Assembly (NCBI GenBank): GCA_046329435.1
Contig: JAXLUR010000006.1
Coordinates: 62,001-126,000, forward strand
Reading direction: 5' to 3'
Origin: M3007 sp046329435
GTDB lineage: Bacteria; Bacteroidota; Bacteroidia; Chitinophagales; Saprospiraceae
DNA length: 64,000 bases
Made by a program: the position numbers and the translations under genes. Positions 9,147-17,180 of the stretch are shown here, piece after piece. How positions within the stretch are numbered: position 1 is the stretch's first letter; each line of letters begins with the position of its first letter. The notes below the pieces were generated by a model, which worked only from the letters and a program-made list of their open reading frames with translations, made no database searches and had not been told where the DNA came from.

Positions 9147-9608
9147 TCAAAAATACCTGAGCAAGATTTTGATACAACCAAGTGAAACAAAAGCAAAAAA
9201 GTTCTCTGAATAATACTCGTGTCGAACCAAGAGGCGTCGGAAGTTGAAAAGCCAGGCAAAGAGGCGTTCGATTTTCCAGCGGCGTTTATATCGTCTCAAG
9301 ACCCTACCATCCTGGGTTTTAGGCTTTTTGCGATTCGAACGGTGTGGGGCGATCATCTCAACACCCTGATTTTCAAGATTTTGATCTAATGGATCGCTGT
9401 CATATGCTTTGTCGCCAATTACTCGTTGAGGGACTTGCGCCACGAATCGATTCGCCAAAGTGTCTTCAACAAGGGTGACTTCGTGTGGTGAAGCGCTTGC
9501 CAGGTAAATGGCGAGAGGTAAACCAGCGCGGTCTGCAAGGGCCATGATCTTGGTCCCTTTGCCCCGCTTGGTTTTCCCAACACAGAGTCCCCTTTTTTGC
9601 CGGCACAA
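9147..9608 (-). CDS. IS5-family transposase, C-terminal frame (orfB)
   Basis: Second frame of the same transposase, 153 codons open from 9608. From the A6G4 run it encodes GKTKRGKGTKIMALADRAGLP, then the second catalytic aspartate in VIGDKAYDSDPL, and the DDE glutamate in RRWKIERLFAWLFNFRRL. The ATG at 9608 lies upstream of the homologous part and is unlikely to be a true start; the functional product would be an orfA-orfB fusion. The last codons end inside the left inverted repeat. Confidence 0.8.
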   Translation of the reverse strand: MCRQKRGLCVGKTKRGKGTKIMALADRAGLPLAIYLASASPHEVTLVEDTLANRFVAQVPQRVIGDKAYDSDPLDQNLENQGVEMIAPHRSNRKKPKTQDGRVLRRYKRRWKIERLFAWLFNFRRLLVRHEYYSENFFAFVSLGCIKILLRYF

Positions 9609-9912
9609 AGGTGCCGTCGATGAAACACTCGGATAAATCTAATCCACCCCGTTGCCGTAAGTCCTCAGCCAGAACTTCTAAAATGGTCGAAAACACCCCA
9701 CTTTTCGCCCATTTTTGAAAGATTCGGTGACAGGTTTGGTACGGTGGGTATCGAGCGGGAAGGTCTTGCCAGCGGGCACCAGTTCGCAAAATCCACAAAA
9801 TGCCATCCAGCACTTCACGTGGATCACGAGGTGGGCGCCCACGACCATCCGAACGACGTTGAACAGGTATAAGTGCTTCAATTAGAGCCCATTGTTCGTC
9901 TTTTAATTCCAT
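9466..9912 (-). CDS. IS5-family transposase, N-terminal frame (orfA)
   Basis: First reading frame of the transposase, 148 aa. It carries the DUF4096-type DNA-binding region (MELKDEQWALIEALIP, DPREVLDGILWILRTGARWQDLP) and the first catalytic aspartate in ECFIDGTFVPAKKG. After this motif the frame leaves homology; family similarity resumes in the second frame. The switch occurs around a run of six A and four G (9589-9598 on the plus strand as C4T6). The shift needed is +1 (or -2). It could be programmed frameshifting, as in many two-frame IS5 members, or a disabling mutation. Confidence 0.85.
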   Translation of the reverse strand: MELKDEQWALIEALIPVQRRSDGRGRPPRDPREVLDGILWILRTGARWQDLPARYPPYQTCHRIFQKWAKSGVFSTILEVLAEDLRQRGGLDLSECFIDGTFVPAKKGTLCWENQAGQRDQDHGPCRPRWFTSRHLPGKRFTTRSHPC

Positions 9913-10139
9913 AATAGCGTAGCCTTTTCTACGCTAAGTTAATAAATGCCATTTTTGAGATGGCTTCTAGACACAGAACACTTTATACGAAGGTCGTGCC
10001 CGGCAATATAAAAAACAAAACGTTCGAAGAAACCGAGGCAGGGAAAAAGTTAACTTCAAGCCAGAGAGTATTCATAAAGCACTTATACTATCATAAAAAC
10101 GCTTTTGTAGAAGATTATTCATGTTTCAAGTAAAACAAA

Positions 10140-11267
10140 ATGGGATATTTATCTTTCGCATTAACACTCTTTTTCTATATTGGATTAATCCTTATTAATA
10201 TTTATTTATCCAAACCGCACAGAGGTGAAAATGCAATGGGGCTTGGGATGATCTTAAGTGTTGTGGGTATTGGCTTTACAATATGTAGTTTGATTTTAAC
10301 TTTTTCTATTGGGTCGAAAGGCGGTTTTGATTGGGTATCTCCACAGGGCAGGACGCGTAATTTATGGATATGGGCAGGTTGGTTGTTCATGATGGTAGCA
10401 GTTTTTGATTCTTCATTCTTTGAATCAGGGTGGTACCACGATTTCCCAGATTTTCTCCGGCGGCTGGTAAAGAGTATCGAACAAATGTGGATACCTATAT
10501 TGATATTTGTTGCATATTTTATCTTTTTAAATACAGAACTAAATACACGTGTTTCATCCAATACCTATAAAACTACATTGACAATTGCTTTTGGGTTAGC
10601 CGCCCTGATGGTTTTGGGCATTATATTTGGTTGGATGCGGCAGCAAATAGTGCACAAGATAGCTGTGGACCAAGCCAAGACAGAGGAGGTTCTCAAGTAT
10701 GGCGCTGACAGGTCTTGGTATTTTAAAAATTCGATGGATTATATTAATGCACACAACGAAAAAACAATAACACGTTTATTATCATATACGGTTAAGGATA
10801 AGGATAGAGACGAAAATGAAAATGAAATAATTCGCAATGCCGCAGTAGCAAAAATAAAATCATACGAACAATGGGAAGCTGACGTAATACATATTTTGGA
10901 AGGAAAAGAAGAAGGTTCAATCTACGAAGTTTACGGTTTTTTAGATGGTAATAAAGTCGAACATCCTGATAATTTCATTATTCCCATTAAAAACAGCATT
11001 GCCCGGGTAACTACTATCGCTCAAAAATCCATCAATGATCCTGACGACCTCTATTTGGGTTCTACAAACATTGTATCTTTATGCCGCATATTGGAGGCAC
11101 AATTTAAAGATAGCGCTGCCGAATTTCGACCAAACATGGTAAGGCTTCAACAAGTATTAGATACAACGCCTGCAAAACGAAGTGATAAAAAATATGCAGA
11201 AGGGTTTGATGAAATTCTGCAAAAATCCCGCCTTGCGGTGAATAACTGGCTGGCTGCCAATCAATAA
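10140..11267 (+). CDS. Membrane-anchored orphan protein, function unknown
   Basis: 375-aa protein with four to five hydrophobic segments in the first 185 residues (about 5-23, 33-55, 74-90, 113-130, 145-165), then a soluble, charged, mainly helical domain of about 190 residues. I do not recognise a family. The gene is AT-richer than the core genes around the island but less so than the 8524 gene. It begins 172 bp after the first IS. Its position in a patch of insertion sequences suggests acquired DNA; any link to defence or mobility is speculation. Confidence 0.6.
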   Translation: MGYLSFALTLFFYIGLILINIYLSKPHRGENAMGLGMILSVVGIGFTICSLILTFSIGSKGGFDWVSPQGRTRNLWIWAGWLFMMVAVFDSSFFESGWYHDFPDFLRRLVKSIEQMWIPILIFVAYFIFLNTELNTRVSSNTYKTTLTIAFGLAALMVLGIIFGWMRQQIVHKIAVDQAKTEEVLKYGADRSWYFKNSMDYINAHNEKTITRLLSYTVKDKDRDENENEIIRNAAVAKIKSYEQWEADVIHILEGKEEGSIYEVYGFLDGNKVEHPDNFIIPIKNSIARVTTIAQKSINDPDDLYLGSTNIVSLCRILEAQFKDSAAEFRPNMVRLQQVLDTTPAKRSDKKYAEGFDEILQKSRLAVNNWLAANQ

Positions 11268-11379
11268 ATAAAAGAACTGCGGACAATTAATATGAGTTAA
11301 TCGAGTAGATAAAAGCGGCCAAATGACAGCCGCAGTCTCTTAAGTGTGCATCGGCCTGGTCCAGTGCAGATCACCAAAA

Positions 11380-11451
11380 ATGCTAAGCATATACATGAAA
11401 GACAATCCTGTAAAAGTGATCGTAGTTATTGGCGCTGGCTCCATCGGACTA
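11380..11451 (+). pseudogene. Short-chain dehydrogenase, 5' fragment (interrupted by IS)
   Basis: First 24 codons of a classical short-chain dehydrogenase/reductase. ATG at 11380 (or 11395) leads into the Rossmann strand VKVIVVIGAGSIGL with the NAD(P)-binding GxGxxG pattern. The reading frame runs into the inverted repeat of the IS at 11452 and stops within it. The rest of the gene resumes in frame at 12340: joining the two halves and removing one TA gives GAGSIGLAIARRVGAG without a gap. This is a clean insertional inactivation. Confidence 0.88.
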
Positions 11452-11679
11452 GGGTGTGTCTGAAAAATACTTTTTGAGCAAAATACGAGCGAACGCAAGT
11501 TGAACCAAGGCAAGAAAGGATTCAGCTAGTTTCTCAAAACGAGTAGCAAAACGACGGCATTCTTTCAGGCGGTTTATCAAGCGTTCGATCACATTACGTT
11601 GTTTATAAGTCAGTTCATTGAATCTATGATGTGGGCCTTTTTGGCGTCTTTTGGCCTTTTGGCAGTTTTTTCTCTGGAA
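11449..11679 (-). CDS. IS5-family transposase, C-terminal frame (orfB)
   Basis: 77-codon open frame without a good start. It encodes KGPHHRFNELTYKQRNVIER and then LINRLKECRRFATRFEK, the DDE glutamate region of IS5 transposases, and ends FARILLKKYFSDTP. The stop codon TAG is completed by the target site duplication outside the element. A fused product with the upstream frame would be about 275 aa, normal for the family. Confidence 0.78.
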   Translation of the reverse strand, partial: FQRKNCQKAKRRQKGPHHRFNELTYKQRNVIERLINRLKECRRFATRFEKLAESFLALVQLAFARILLKKYFSDTP

Positions 11680-12337
11680 TCAGTGCTTTTATGCCACGAC
11701 TTCGGAGGTATTTGCGAACAGGTTTTCCGGTGTAAGCTTTGTCGGCAACCACTTCTTTGGGACGACTACGGTAGCCGCTTGCAGTGGGGATCAAGACGTT
11801 TTCCAGCGCTATTGAGAGTTGGGGAGCGTCATGTCGTTGCCCACCTGTCAGTACAGCACCTAAAGGATTACCCAAGCGGTCACAAACCAAGTGGATTTTG
11901 CAAGTAAAACCGCCACGTGAACGACCTAAGGCTTGTTCCCCGGCTTTTTTAGCGCCGGCTGCGGATTTAGAGGCCTTTACGGTTGTCGAGTCTACTTCCC
12001 ACAAATCCCAATCAATCAGACCGTCTTCATTGAGTTTGAGGTGCAATAAGGCCAAAATCTGTTCAAAAAGCCCACTTCGCTGCCATTCCCGAAAACGATG
12101 ATAAACGGTTTTCCACGACCCGAAGCGTTCTGGCAGGTCTCGCCAGGCTGCCCCAGAACATAAAATCCACATGATGCCATTCAAGATGTGTCGTGGAGAG
12201 TGCCCAGGGCGACCTTTTCCACGTCGTTCAGGAAACAATTCTTTAATCGCAGCCCATTGATTATCATGCAATTCGTACCTTTTCATTCACGAAAAATACG
12301 AACTCATTTTTAACAATCCGATTTTTCAGACACACCC
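11452..12337 (-). mobile_element. IS5-family insertion sequence inside an SDR gene, 886 bp
   Basis: Bounded by near-perfect inverted repeats (GGGTGTGTCTGAAAAAT at 11452 and its complement ending at 12337). The flanks read CTA|G...C|TAG. This fits either a TA duplication or a 4-bp CTAG duplication (element 11453-12336), as for the YTAR targets of IS5 itself. Both readings restore the same uninterrupted gene. The transposase lies on the minus strand in two frames. It differs in sequence and ends from the element at 9138. Confidence 0.93.
11624..12286 (-). CDS. IS5-family transposase, N-terminal frame (orfA)
   Basis: 220-codon frame with the DUF4096 DNA-binding region (MKRYELHDNQWAAIKELFP, HILNGIMWILCSGAAWRDLP), the first catalytic Asp in WDLWEVDSTTVKASKSA and the second in EVVADKAYTGKPVRKYLRSR. 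It ends at a TAG (11624) shortly after LIPEKKLPKG, before the catalytic glutamate. That residue and the C terminus lie in the +1 (or -2) frame, which opens only after an in-frame TGA at 11680-11682. The shift must therefore occur between 11624 and 11679, a stretch that contains an A6 run (11666-11671). Confidence 0.85.
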   Translation of the reverse strand: MKRYELHDNQWAAIKELFPERRGKGRPGHSPRHILNGIMWILCSGAAWRDLPERFGSWKTVYHRFREWQRSGLFEQILALLHLKLNEDGLIDWDLWEVDSTTVKASKSAAGAKKAGEQALGRSRGGFTCKIHLVCDRLGNPLGAVLTGGQRHDAPQLSIALENVLIPTASGYRSRPKEVVADKAYTGKPVRKYLRSRGIKALIPEKKLPKGQKTPKRPTS

Positions 12338-13125
12338 TAGCCATTGCAAGGCGAGTAGGAGCAGGCAGGCACATCCTGGTTGCCGATCTTCGCCAGGAAA
12401 ATGCTGACATTGCTGCAATAGTTTTAAACGAAGCAGGATTTGAAGCAAGTACCGCTGTTGTGGATATTTGCTCGCGAAAGTCGGTTACATCTCTCGTAAA
12501 TACGGCTACTTCCATTGGCAGCATACATGGGCTAATTCATGCCGCAGGCGTATCCCCTTCGCAGGCATCGCCTGAAACCATCCTCAAGGTTGACTTGTAC
12601 GGCACTGCACTGGTGCTCGAATTGTTTGGCAACGTAATGGAAGAAGGCGGCTCAGGAGTTGTAATTGCTTCGCAATCAGGACATCGCTTAGGCCCCTTGT
12701 CCATAGAAGAGAGTAAAGCGCTTGCAACGACGCCAACCGAGCAATTACTGGATCTCGATTTTCTTCATCCGGACAAAGTGAAGGACAGCCTTCACGCCTA
12801 TCAACTCTCCAAAAGAGGCAATGCGCTACGCGTTATGGCCGAAGCCGTTCGCTGGGGAAAACGCGGAGCGAGGGTCAATACCATTAGCCCGGGAATCATT
12901 ATTACGCCGCTTGCCAAAGATGAATTAAACGGGCCACGTGGAGAAGGGTACAGACGAATGATCAACCTGAGCGCAGCAGGACGAGCTGGAACGCCTGATG
13001 AAGTGGCCAATGTTGCTTCCCTGTTAATGGGGCAAGAAGGAGCGTTTATTACTGGCAGCGATTTTTTAATGGACGGTGGTGTGACAGCATCGTATTGGTA
13101 TGGAGAACTTGGTGCAAATCAATAA
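12338..13125 (+). pseudogene. Short-chain dehydrogenase, 3' fragment (interrupted by IS)
   Basis: Remainder of the gene begun at 11380; joined, the protein would be about 285 aa, a normal SDR length. Visible features are the end of the cofactor site (LAIARRVGAGRHILVADL), the Asp of VVDICSRKS, the active-site YQLSK motif in AYQLSKRGNALRVMAEA, the family VNTISPGIIITPL segment, and the C-terminal GSDFLMDGGV that closes most Fab/SDR enzymes. The substrate is unknown. An internal ATG at 12460 leaves an open frame, but it lacks the nucleotide-binding half, so a functional product is unlikely. Confidence 0.9.
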
Positions 13126-13244
13126 TGAATTCGTTATGCCAACGATATTTATTCATGCTGTTTTAGTCGCGCTTTTGTAACGGGTTTTACGCAGCCGAAA
13201 GCATAAAATTTCAGGGTTTGTACAAACAACAATCCCTAGCCAAC

Positions 13245-13274
13245 AAAAAAGGGCGGCTCGTTTCCGAGCCGCCC
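13245..13274 (-). terminator. Rho-independent terminator of katG
   Basis: Perfect 10-bp GC-rich stem (GGGCGGCTCG at 13251-13260 with CGAGCCGCCC at 13265-13274) and a 4-base loop. Read on the minus strand it is followed by six U (A6 at 13245-13250). It lies 29 bp past the katG stop. Confidence 0.88.
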
Positions 13275-13302
13275 CATTTCAACAGCGTAGTCTTGTTCCG
13301 TA

Positions 13303-15543
13303 TCAAGCCAGATCGAAACGATCCAGGTTCATCACTTTATTCCAGGCGGCTACGAAATCCCGGACGAATTTGTCCTGGCCATCCGAACTGGCGTACACTT
13401 CGACGAGTGCGCGCAGTTCTGTGTTGGAGCCGAAGATCAGATCGGCGCGGGTGGCCGTCCAGCGGAGTTCGCCAGTGGCGCGGTTGCGTCCTTCAAATAC
13501 TTCATTGGAGCCAGCAGCGGCGCTCCACTTGGTGGAGATATCGAGCACATTGACGAAGAAGTCGTTGGTGAGCGTTTCCGGGCGCTGGGTGAACACGCCG
13601 TGGGCCGAGTTGTCGTAGTTAGCATTCAGTGCGCGCATACCGCCGACCAGCGCCGTCATTTCTGGCGCCGTAAGGGTGAGCAGTTGCGCCTTGTCGACCA
13701 GCATTTCCTCAGCGGAGGCTTCGTAGCGGGCGTTTTTGTAGTTGCGGAAGCCGTCGGCTTTCGGTTCGAGCACGGCGAAGGAATCCACGTCGGTTTGTTC
13801 CTGCGTGGCGTCGGTGCGGCCGGGGGTAAAGGGCACTTTCACGTCGTGACCGGCTTTTTTGGCCGCCTGTTCCACGGCTGCACAACCACCGAGCACAATG
13901 AGATCGGCCAGCGATACTTTTTTGCCGCCGGTCTGGGCGCCGTTGAACGCGGCCTGGATGCCTTCCAGCGTTTGCAGCACCTTGGCGAGCTGGGCGGGGT
14001 TGTTCACTTTCCAGTCTTTCTGCGGGGCCAGTCGGATACGCGCACCGTTGGCGCCGCCGCGTTTGTCGGAGCCGCGGAAGGTGGAGGCCGAAGCCCAGGC
14101 GGTGGAGACCATCTGGGAAATCGACAGGCCCGAAGCGAGGATTTTACCTTTCAGTTCCTCGATGTCTTTGTCGTCGATCAGGGGATGATCGACGGCTGGC
14201 ACCGGGTCTTGCCAGATCAGCTCTTCCGAGGGCACTTCGGGGCCCAGATAGCGGGCGCGCGGGCCCATATCGCGGTGGGTCAGTTTGAACCAGGCGCGGG
14301 CAAAAGCGTCGGCGAACGCATCCGGGTTATCGAGGAAGCGACGGGAGATCTTTTCGTAAGCCGGGTCAAAACGCAGGGCCAGGTCGGTGGTGAGCATCAC
14401 CGGCGTGTGGCGTTTGGCGGGGTCGTGCGCATCGGGTACGGTGCCCGCGCCCATGCCGTGTTTCGGTATCCACTGGTGCGCACCGGCCGGACTCTTGGTC
14501 AGTTCCCATTCGTAGCCGAAGAGGTTCCAGAAGAAGTTGTTGCTCCATTTGGTGGGCGTGGTCGTCCAGGCGCCTTCGAGGCCGCTGGTGATGGTGTCGC
14601 CGGCATTGCCGCGGCCGTAGCTATTGGCCCAACCCATGCTTTGCTCTTCGATGCCGGCCGCCGCGGGTTCACGGCCGACGTATTTGCTCGGGTCGGCGGC
14701 GCCGTGGGTTTTGCCGAAAGTGTGACCGCCGGCGATGAGGGCCACGGTTTCTTCGTCGTTCATGGCCATACGGCCGAAGGTTTCGCGGATGTCGCGGGCG
14801 GCGAGCAGCGGGTCGGGGTTGCCGCCCGGGCCTTCGGGATTGACGTAAATAAGACCCATTTGCACGGCTGCGAGCGGGTTTTCAAGGTCTTCGCGTTCGC
14901 CCGAGTAGCGTTTGTCGCCCAGCCATTCGGTTTCAGATCCCCAGTAGATGTCTTCCTCGGGCTGCCACACGTCTTCGCGGCCGCCGGCGAAACCAAAGGT
15001 TTTGAAACCCATGGATTCGAGGGCGCAGTTGCCGGCGAGGATCATGAGATCGGCCCAGGAGAGTTTGCGGCCGTATTTTTGTTTCACGGGCCAAAGCAGC
15101 AGGCGCGCCTTGTCGAGGTTGGCGTTGTCGGGCCAGCTGTTGAGCGGTGCAAAGCGCTGGGTGCCCGAACCTGCGCCGCCACGCCCATCGGAGATGCGGT
15201 AAGTGCCGGCGCTGTGCCAGGCCATGCGGATGAAGAAGGGGCCGTAGTGGCCGTAGTCGGCCGGCCACCAGTCCTGCGAGTTGGTCATTACCTCGTAGAT
15301 GTCCTTTTTCACAGCGGCAAGGTCGAGCGATTTGAACTCCTCGGCATAATTAAAAGATTTGTCCATCGGGTTGGACAGTTCCGAGTTTTGGCGCAGAATG
15401 TTCAGTTTCAATTGATTGGGCCACCAATCACGATTGGAGGTGCCGCCGCCGGCCACGGCTTTGAGCGCGCCGCCCGAGAAGGGGCACTTGCTTTGGCCAT
15501 TGCCGTTGTGGCTGCTTGTAGAGGGGAAGGAAGTATTTTCCAT
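13303..15543 (-). CDS. katG: Catalase-peroxidase KatG
   Basis: Bifunctional haem catalase-peroxidase of 746 aa, the full family length, which detoxifies hydrogen peroxide in the cytoplasm. The N-terminal domain has the distal triad Arg106, Trp109, His110 in FIRMAWHSAG. It also has the partners of the Met-Tyr-Trp adduct (Tyr in MGLIYVNPEG, Met in SMGWANSYGRG) and the proximal-histidine motif GGHTFGKTHGA. The C-terminal half is the usual inactive duplicate domain. The first 30 residues are low-complexity and precede the conserved CPF start. It is monocistronic with a strong terminator, and a palindrome resembling an OxyR half-site lies in its leader (15588-15602). Confidence 0.97.
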   Translation of the reverse strand: MENTSFPSTSSHNGNGQSKCPFSGGALKAVAGGGTSNRDWWPNQLKLNILRQNSELSNPMDKSFNYAEEFKSLDLAAVKKDIYEVMTNSQDWWPADYGHYGPFFIRMAWHSAGTYRISDGRGGAGSGTQRFAPLNSWPDNANLDKARLLLWPVKQKYGRKLSWADLMILAGNCALESMGFKTFGFAGGREDVWQPEEDIYWGSETEWLGDKRYSGEREDLENPLAAVQMGLIYVNPEGPGGNPDPLLAARDIRETFGRMAMNDEETVALIAGGHTFGKTHGAADPSKYVGREPAAAGIEEQSMGWANSYGRGNAGDTITSGLEGAWTTTPTKWSNNFFWNLFGYEWELTKSPAGAHQWIPKHGMGAGTVPDAHDPAKRHTPVMLTTDLALRFDPAYEKISRRFLDNPDAFADAFARAWFKLTHRDMGPRARYLGPEVPSEELIWQDPVPAVDHPLIDDKDIEELKGKILASGLSISQMVSTAWASASTFRGSDKRGGANGARIRLAPQKDWKVNNPAQLAKVLQTLEGIQAAFNGAQTGGKKVSLADLIVLGGCAAVEQAAKKAGHDVKVPFTPGRTDATQEQTDVDSFAVLEPKADGFRNYKNARYEASAEEMLVDKAQLLTLTAPEMTALVGGMRALNANYDNSAHGVFTQRPETLTNDFFVNVLDISTKWSAAAGSNEVFEGRNRATGELRWTATRADLIFGSNTELRALVEVYASSDGQDKFVRDFVAAWNKVMNLDRFDLA

Positions 15544-16079
15544 GTGTGATTCAGTTTTATTTGGTGCGAAATTAAGATGGAGATTCGATAGTTAACATCG
15601 ATTGTTTTTATTGCGATATCGACAAATCCAATATTGTTTTTTTTATTCCAAGGTGATGAAAAGCCTCTGCTCCGGCTGCTAACAACGCGCTGCAATCTGA
15701 ATGCTATTGTGTCTCTTTTTGCGGTCTGACAGCGAGGCAATTAAACGCCAATAATCGTTTCAGTTCAAGCGCGTCGCGGTTGGCGCGCCGTAGATCGTCC
15801 TGTTTCCCCGGATTGCATCAGGGGCTATTCAAACAGGACCGCGTTGCGGCCGGGGTACGGTCAAACAAGATCATTCGGCAAAGCCAAGAGACGGATGTTG
15901 TTTTATTAAATAGCTGTCCTCATTGAGTCGTCAACTAACCGCGAAGCGGTCGGGGTTGGGCAAAGAACTGATGATGCTGTCAGAAGAATACCAGAATGCA
16001 AGAAAAGGCCCGGATCATGCATATTTATTTTTCAACAACCCCTACCCGCCTTCGTACCTTGCCCCTCAAATCGCATCCC
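15544..16079. other. Intergenic region between katG and the endonuclease gene (536 bp)
   Basis: No convincing gene on either strand. Near katG it holds the sequence ATAGTTAACATCGAT (15588-15602), which matches 9 of 10 fixed positions of an OxyR half-site. On the minus strand there is also a possible promoter: TTG at 15649-15651, then 18 bp, then TGGATTTG at 15623-15630 (one mismatch to TAnnTTTG). The remainder, 15700-16079, is moderately GC-rich with no clear repeat or RNA structure. Confidence 0.4.
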
Positions 16080-17168
16080 ATGTCCCGTATTGTCCTGTTC
16101 TCTGCCTTCCTGCTGACGGCCGCTGTCTTGCGCAGTCAGAGCATCTTCCCCACCCTTTCCGGAGAAGAACTGCTCGACAGCCTTGCGGCTCATTACCGAC
16201 CTGTTGTGGTCTTCGACTATGCCCATGCTCGCGATACCCTGTATGCCAAAGTGCTGGGCCTCGACGACGATTCCATTCGCTGCATTTACTCCGGCCACAC
16301 GTTGTACCTCGATCCCTCGCAAGACCCCACACAATACATCTACCTGAACGGCAGCAGCCTGGGCATGAACACCGAACATGCCTACCCGCAAAGCAAGGGC
16401 GCGGCAGCCGGCAATGCCCGCAGCGATATGCACCACCTTTTTCCGGCGCGTATCCCTGTCAACGAGGCGCGCGGCGACGTGCCTTTCGCCGATATTCCCG
16501 ATGCGCAAACCGAGGAGTGGTTCAGGGGCGCGCAAATCCTGTTCAGTCAGCCTGCCCAAAACAAAGATCAATACTCAGAGTACCGCACAGGGCAATTCGA
16601 ACCCCGGGAAGCCGTAAAAGGCGATCTCGCCCGCGCCGTATTTTATTTCTACACCATGTACCGGGCGCAGGCCGATGCCGCCGACCCTGATTTTTTCGAA
16701 TTGCAACGCCCGACGCTATGTCAATGGGCCGCACAAGACCCGCCCGACTCGGCCGAACTGGTCAAAACCTGGCGTATCGCTGCCTATCAGGAAGGCAAAC
16801 CCAATCCTTACATCGTCGATTGTACGCTGGCCCATCGCTGCTGGTGCCCCGACGTGCCGGCCGGATGCCTCGTACCCGCTTTCGAACCGGCCGCGCCTTC
16901 GCTGGCGCCGGGCTTAAGCCCCAACCCGGCAAGCGGAGTTGCCAAACTGAGTTTGGTACTGCCCTTTTCAGGTTCCCTGGATATTCAATTGAAAGACATG
17001 CAGGGGCGACAACTGAAACAATGGCAATTTGCAGATGCCGCGGCTGGTGAATTTTCGGTTCCCCTGGAATGGACGGATCAACTGAGCGGCCAGGCGGCCA
17101 TTCTCGACATCCGGCTTTCGGGCAACAGCGGTTTCATACGGCAGGCAATCCCGGTCGTATTGTGGTAG
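16080..17168 (+). CDS. Endonuclease I family protein with T9SS sorting domain
   Basis: Exported nuclease of 362 aa. Residues 1-19 are a signal peptide (ending VLRSQS). About 25-275 form an endonuclease I (EndA/NucM-like, beta-beta-alpha metal) domain with the hallmark NTEHAYPQSKGA, where His is the likely general base, and SDMHHLFPA. The last 80 residues (PNPASGVAKLSL, LKDMQGRQLKQW, then a basic end) are a type A T9SS C-terminal domain, so the enzyme should be secreted or surface-anchored by the type IX system. Extracellular DNA breakdown for nutrients is the likely role. The start at 16080 gives the signal peptide directly; the frame also opens at 15996. Confidence 0.88.
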   Translation: MSRIVLFSAFLLTAAVLRSQSIFPTLSGEELLDSLAAHYRPVVVFDYAHARDTLYAKVLGLDDDSIRCIYSGHTLYLDPSQDPTQYIYLNGSSLGMNTEHAYPQSKGAAAGNARSDMHHLFPARIPVNEARGDVPFADIPDAQTEEWFRGAQILFSQPAQNKDQYSEYRTGQFEPREAVKGDLARAVFYFYTMYRAQADAADPDFFELQRPTLCQWAAQDPPDSAELVKTWRIAAYQEGKPNPYIVDCTLAHRCWCPDVPAGCLVPAFEPAAPSLAPGLSPNPASGVAKLSLVLPFSGSLDIQLKDMQGRQLKQWQFADAAAGEFSVPLEWTDQLSGQAAILDIRLSGNSGFIRQAIPVVLW

Positions 17169-17180
17169 TCGGTTGTCATC

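Larger units (their letters stand above)
9138..9967 (-). mobile_element. IS5-family insertion sequence (IS427-like), 830 bp
   Basis: The element is bounded by perfect 17-bp inverted repeats: 9138-9154 (GAAGCCATCTCAAAAAT) and 9951-9967. A TA dinucleotide flanks each side (9136-9137 and 9968-9969), the target duplication typical of the IS427 group of IS5. It carries a transposase on the minus strand split over two frames. It lies at the stop codon of the upstream AT-rich gene. Confidence 0.92.

Noticed and set aside
9970..10139. Open frame of about 50 codons after the first insertion element
   Set aside because: It has no start codon and no recognisable similarity. It could be the remnant of a disrupted gene, but the evidence is too thin.
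13600..15549. 649-codon frame opposite katG
   Set aside because: Antisense shadow of a full-length catalase-peroxidase gene; composition typical of reversed GC-rich coding DNA.
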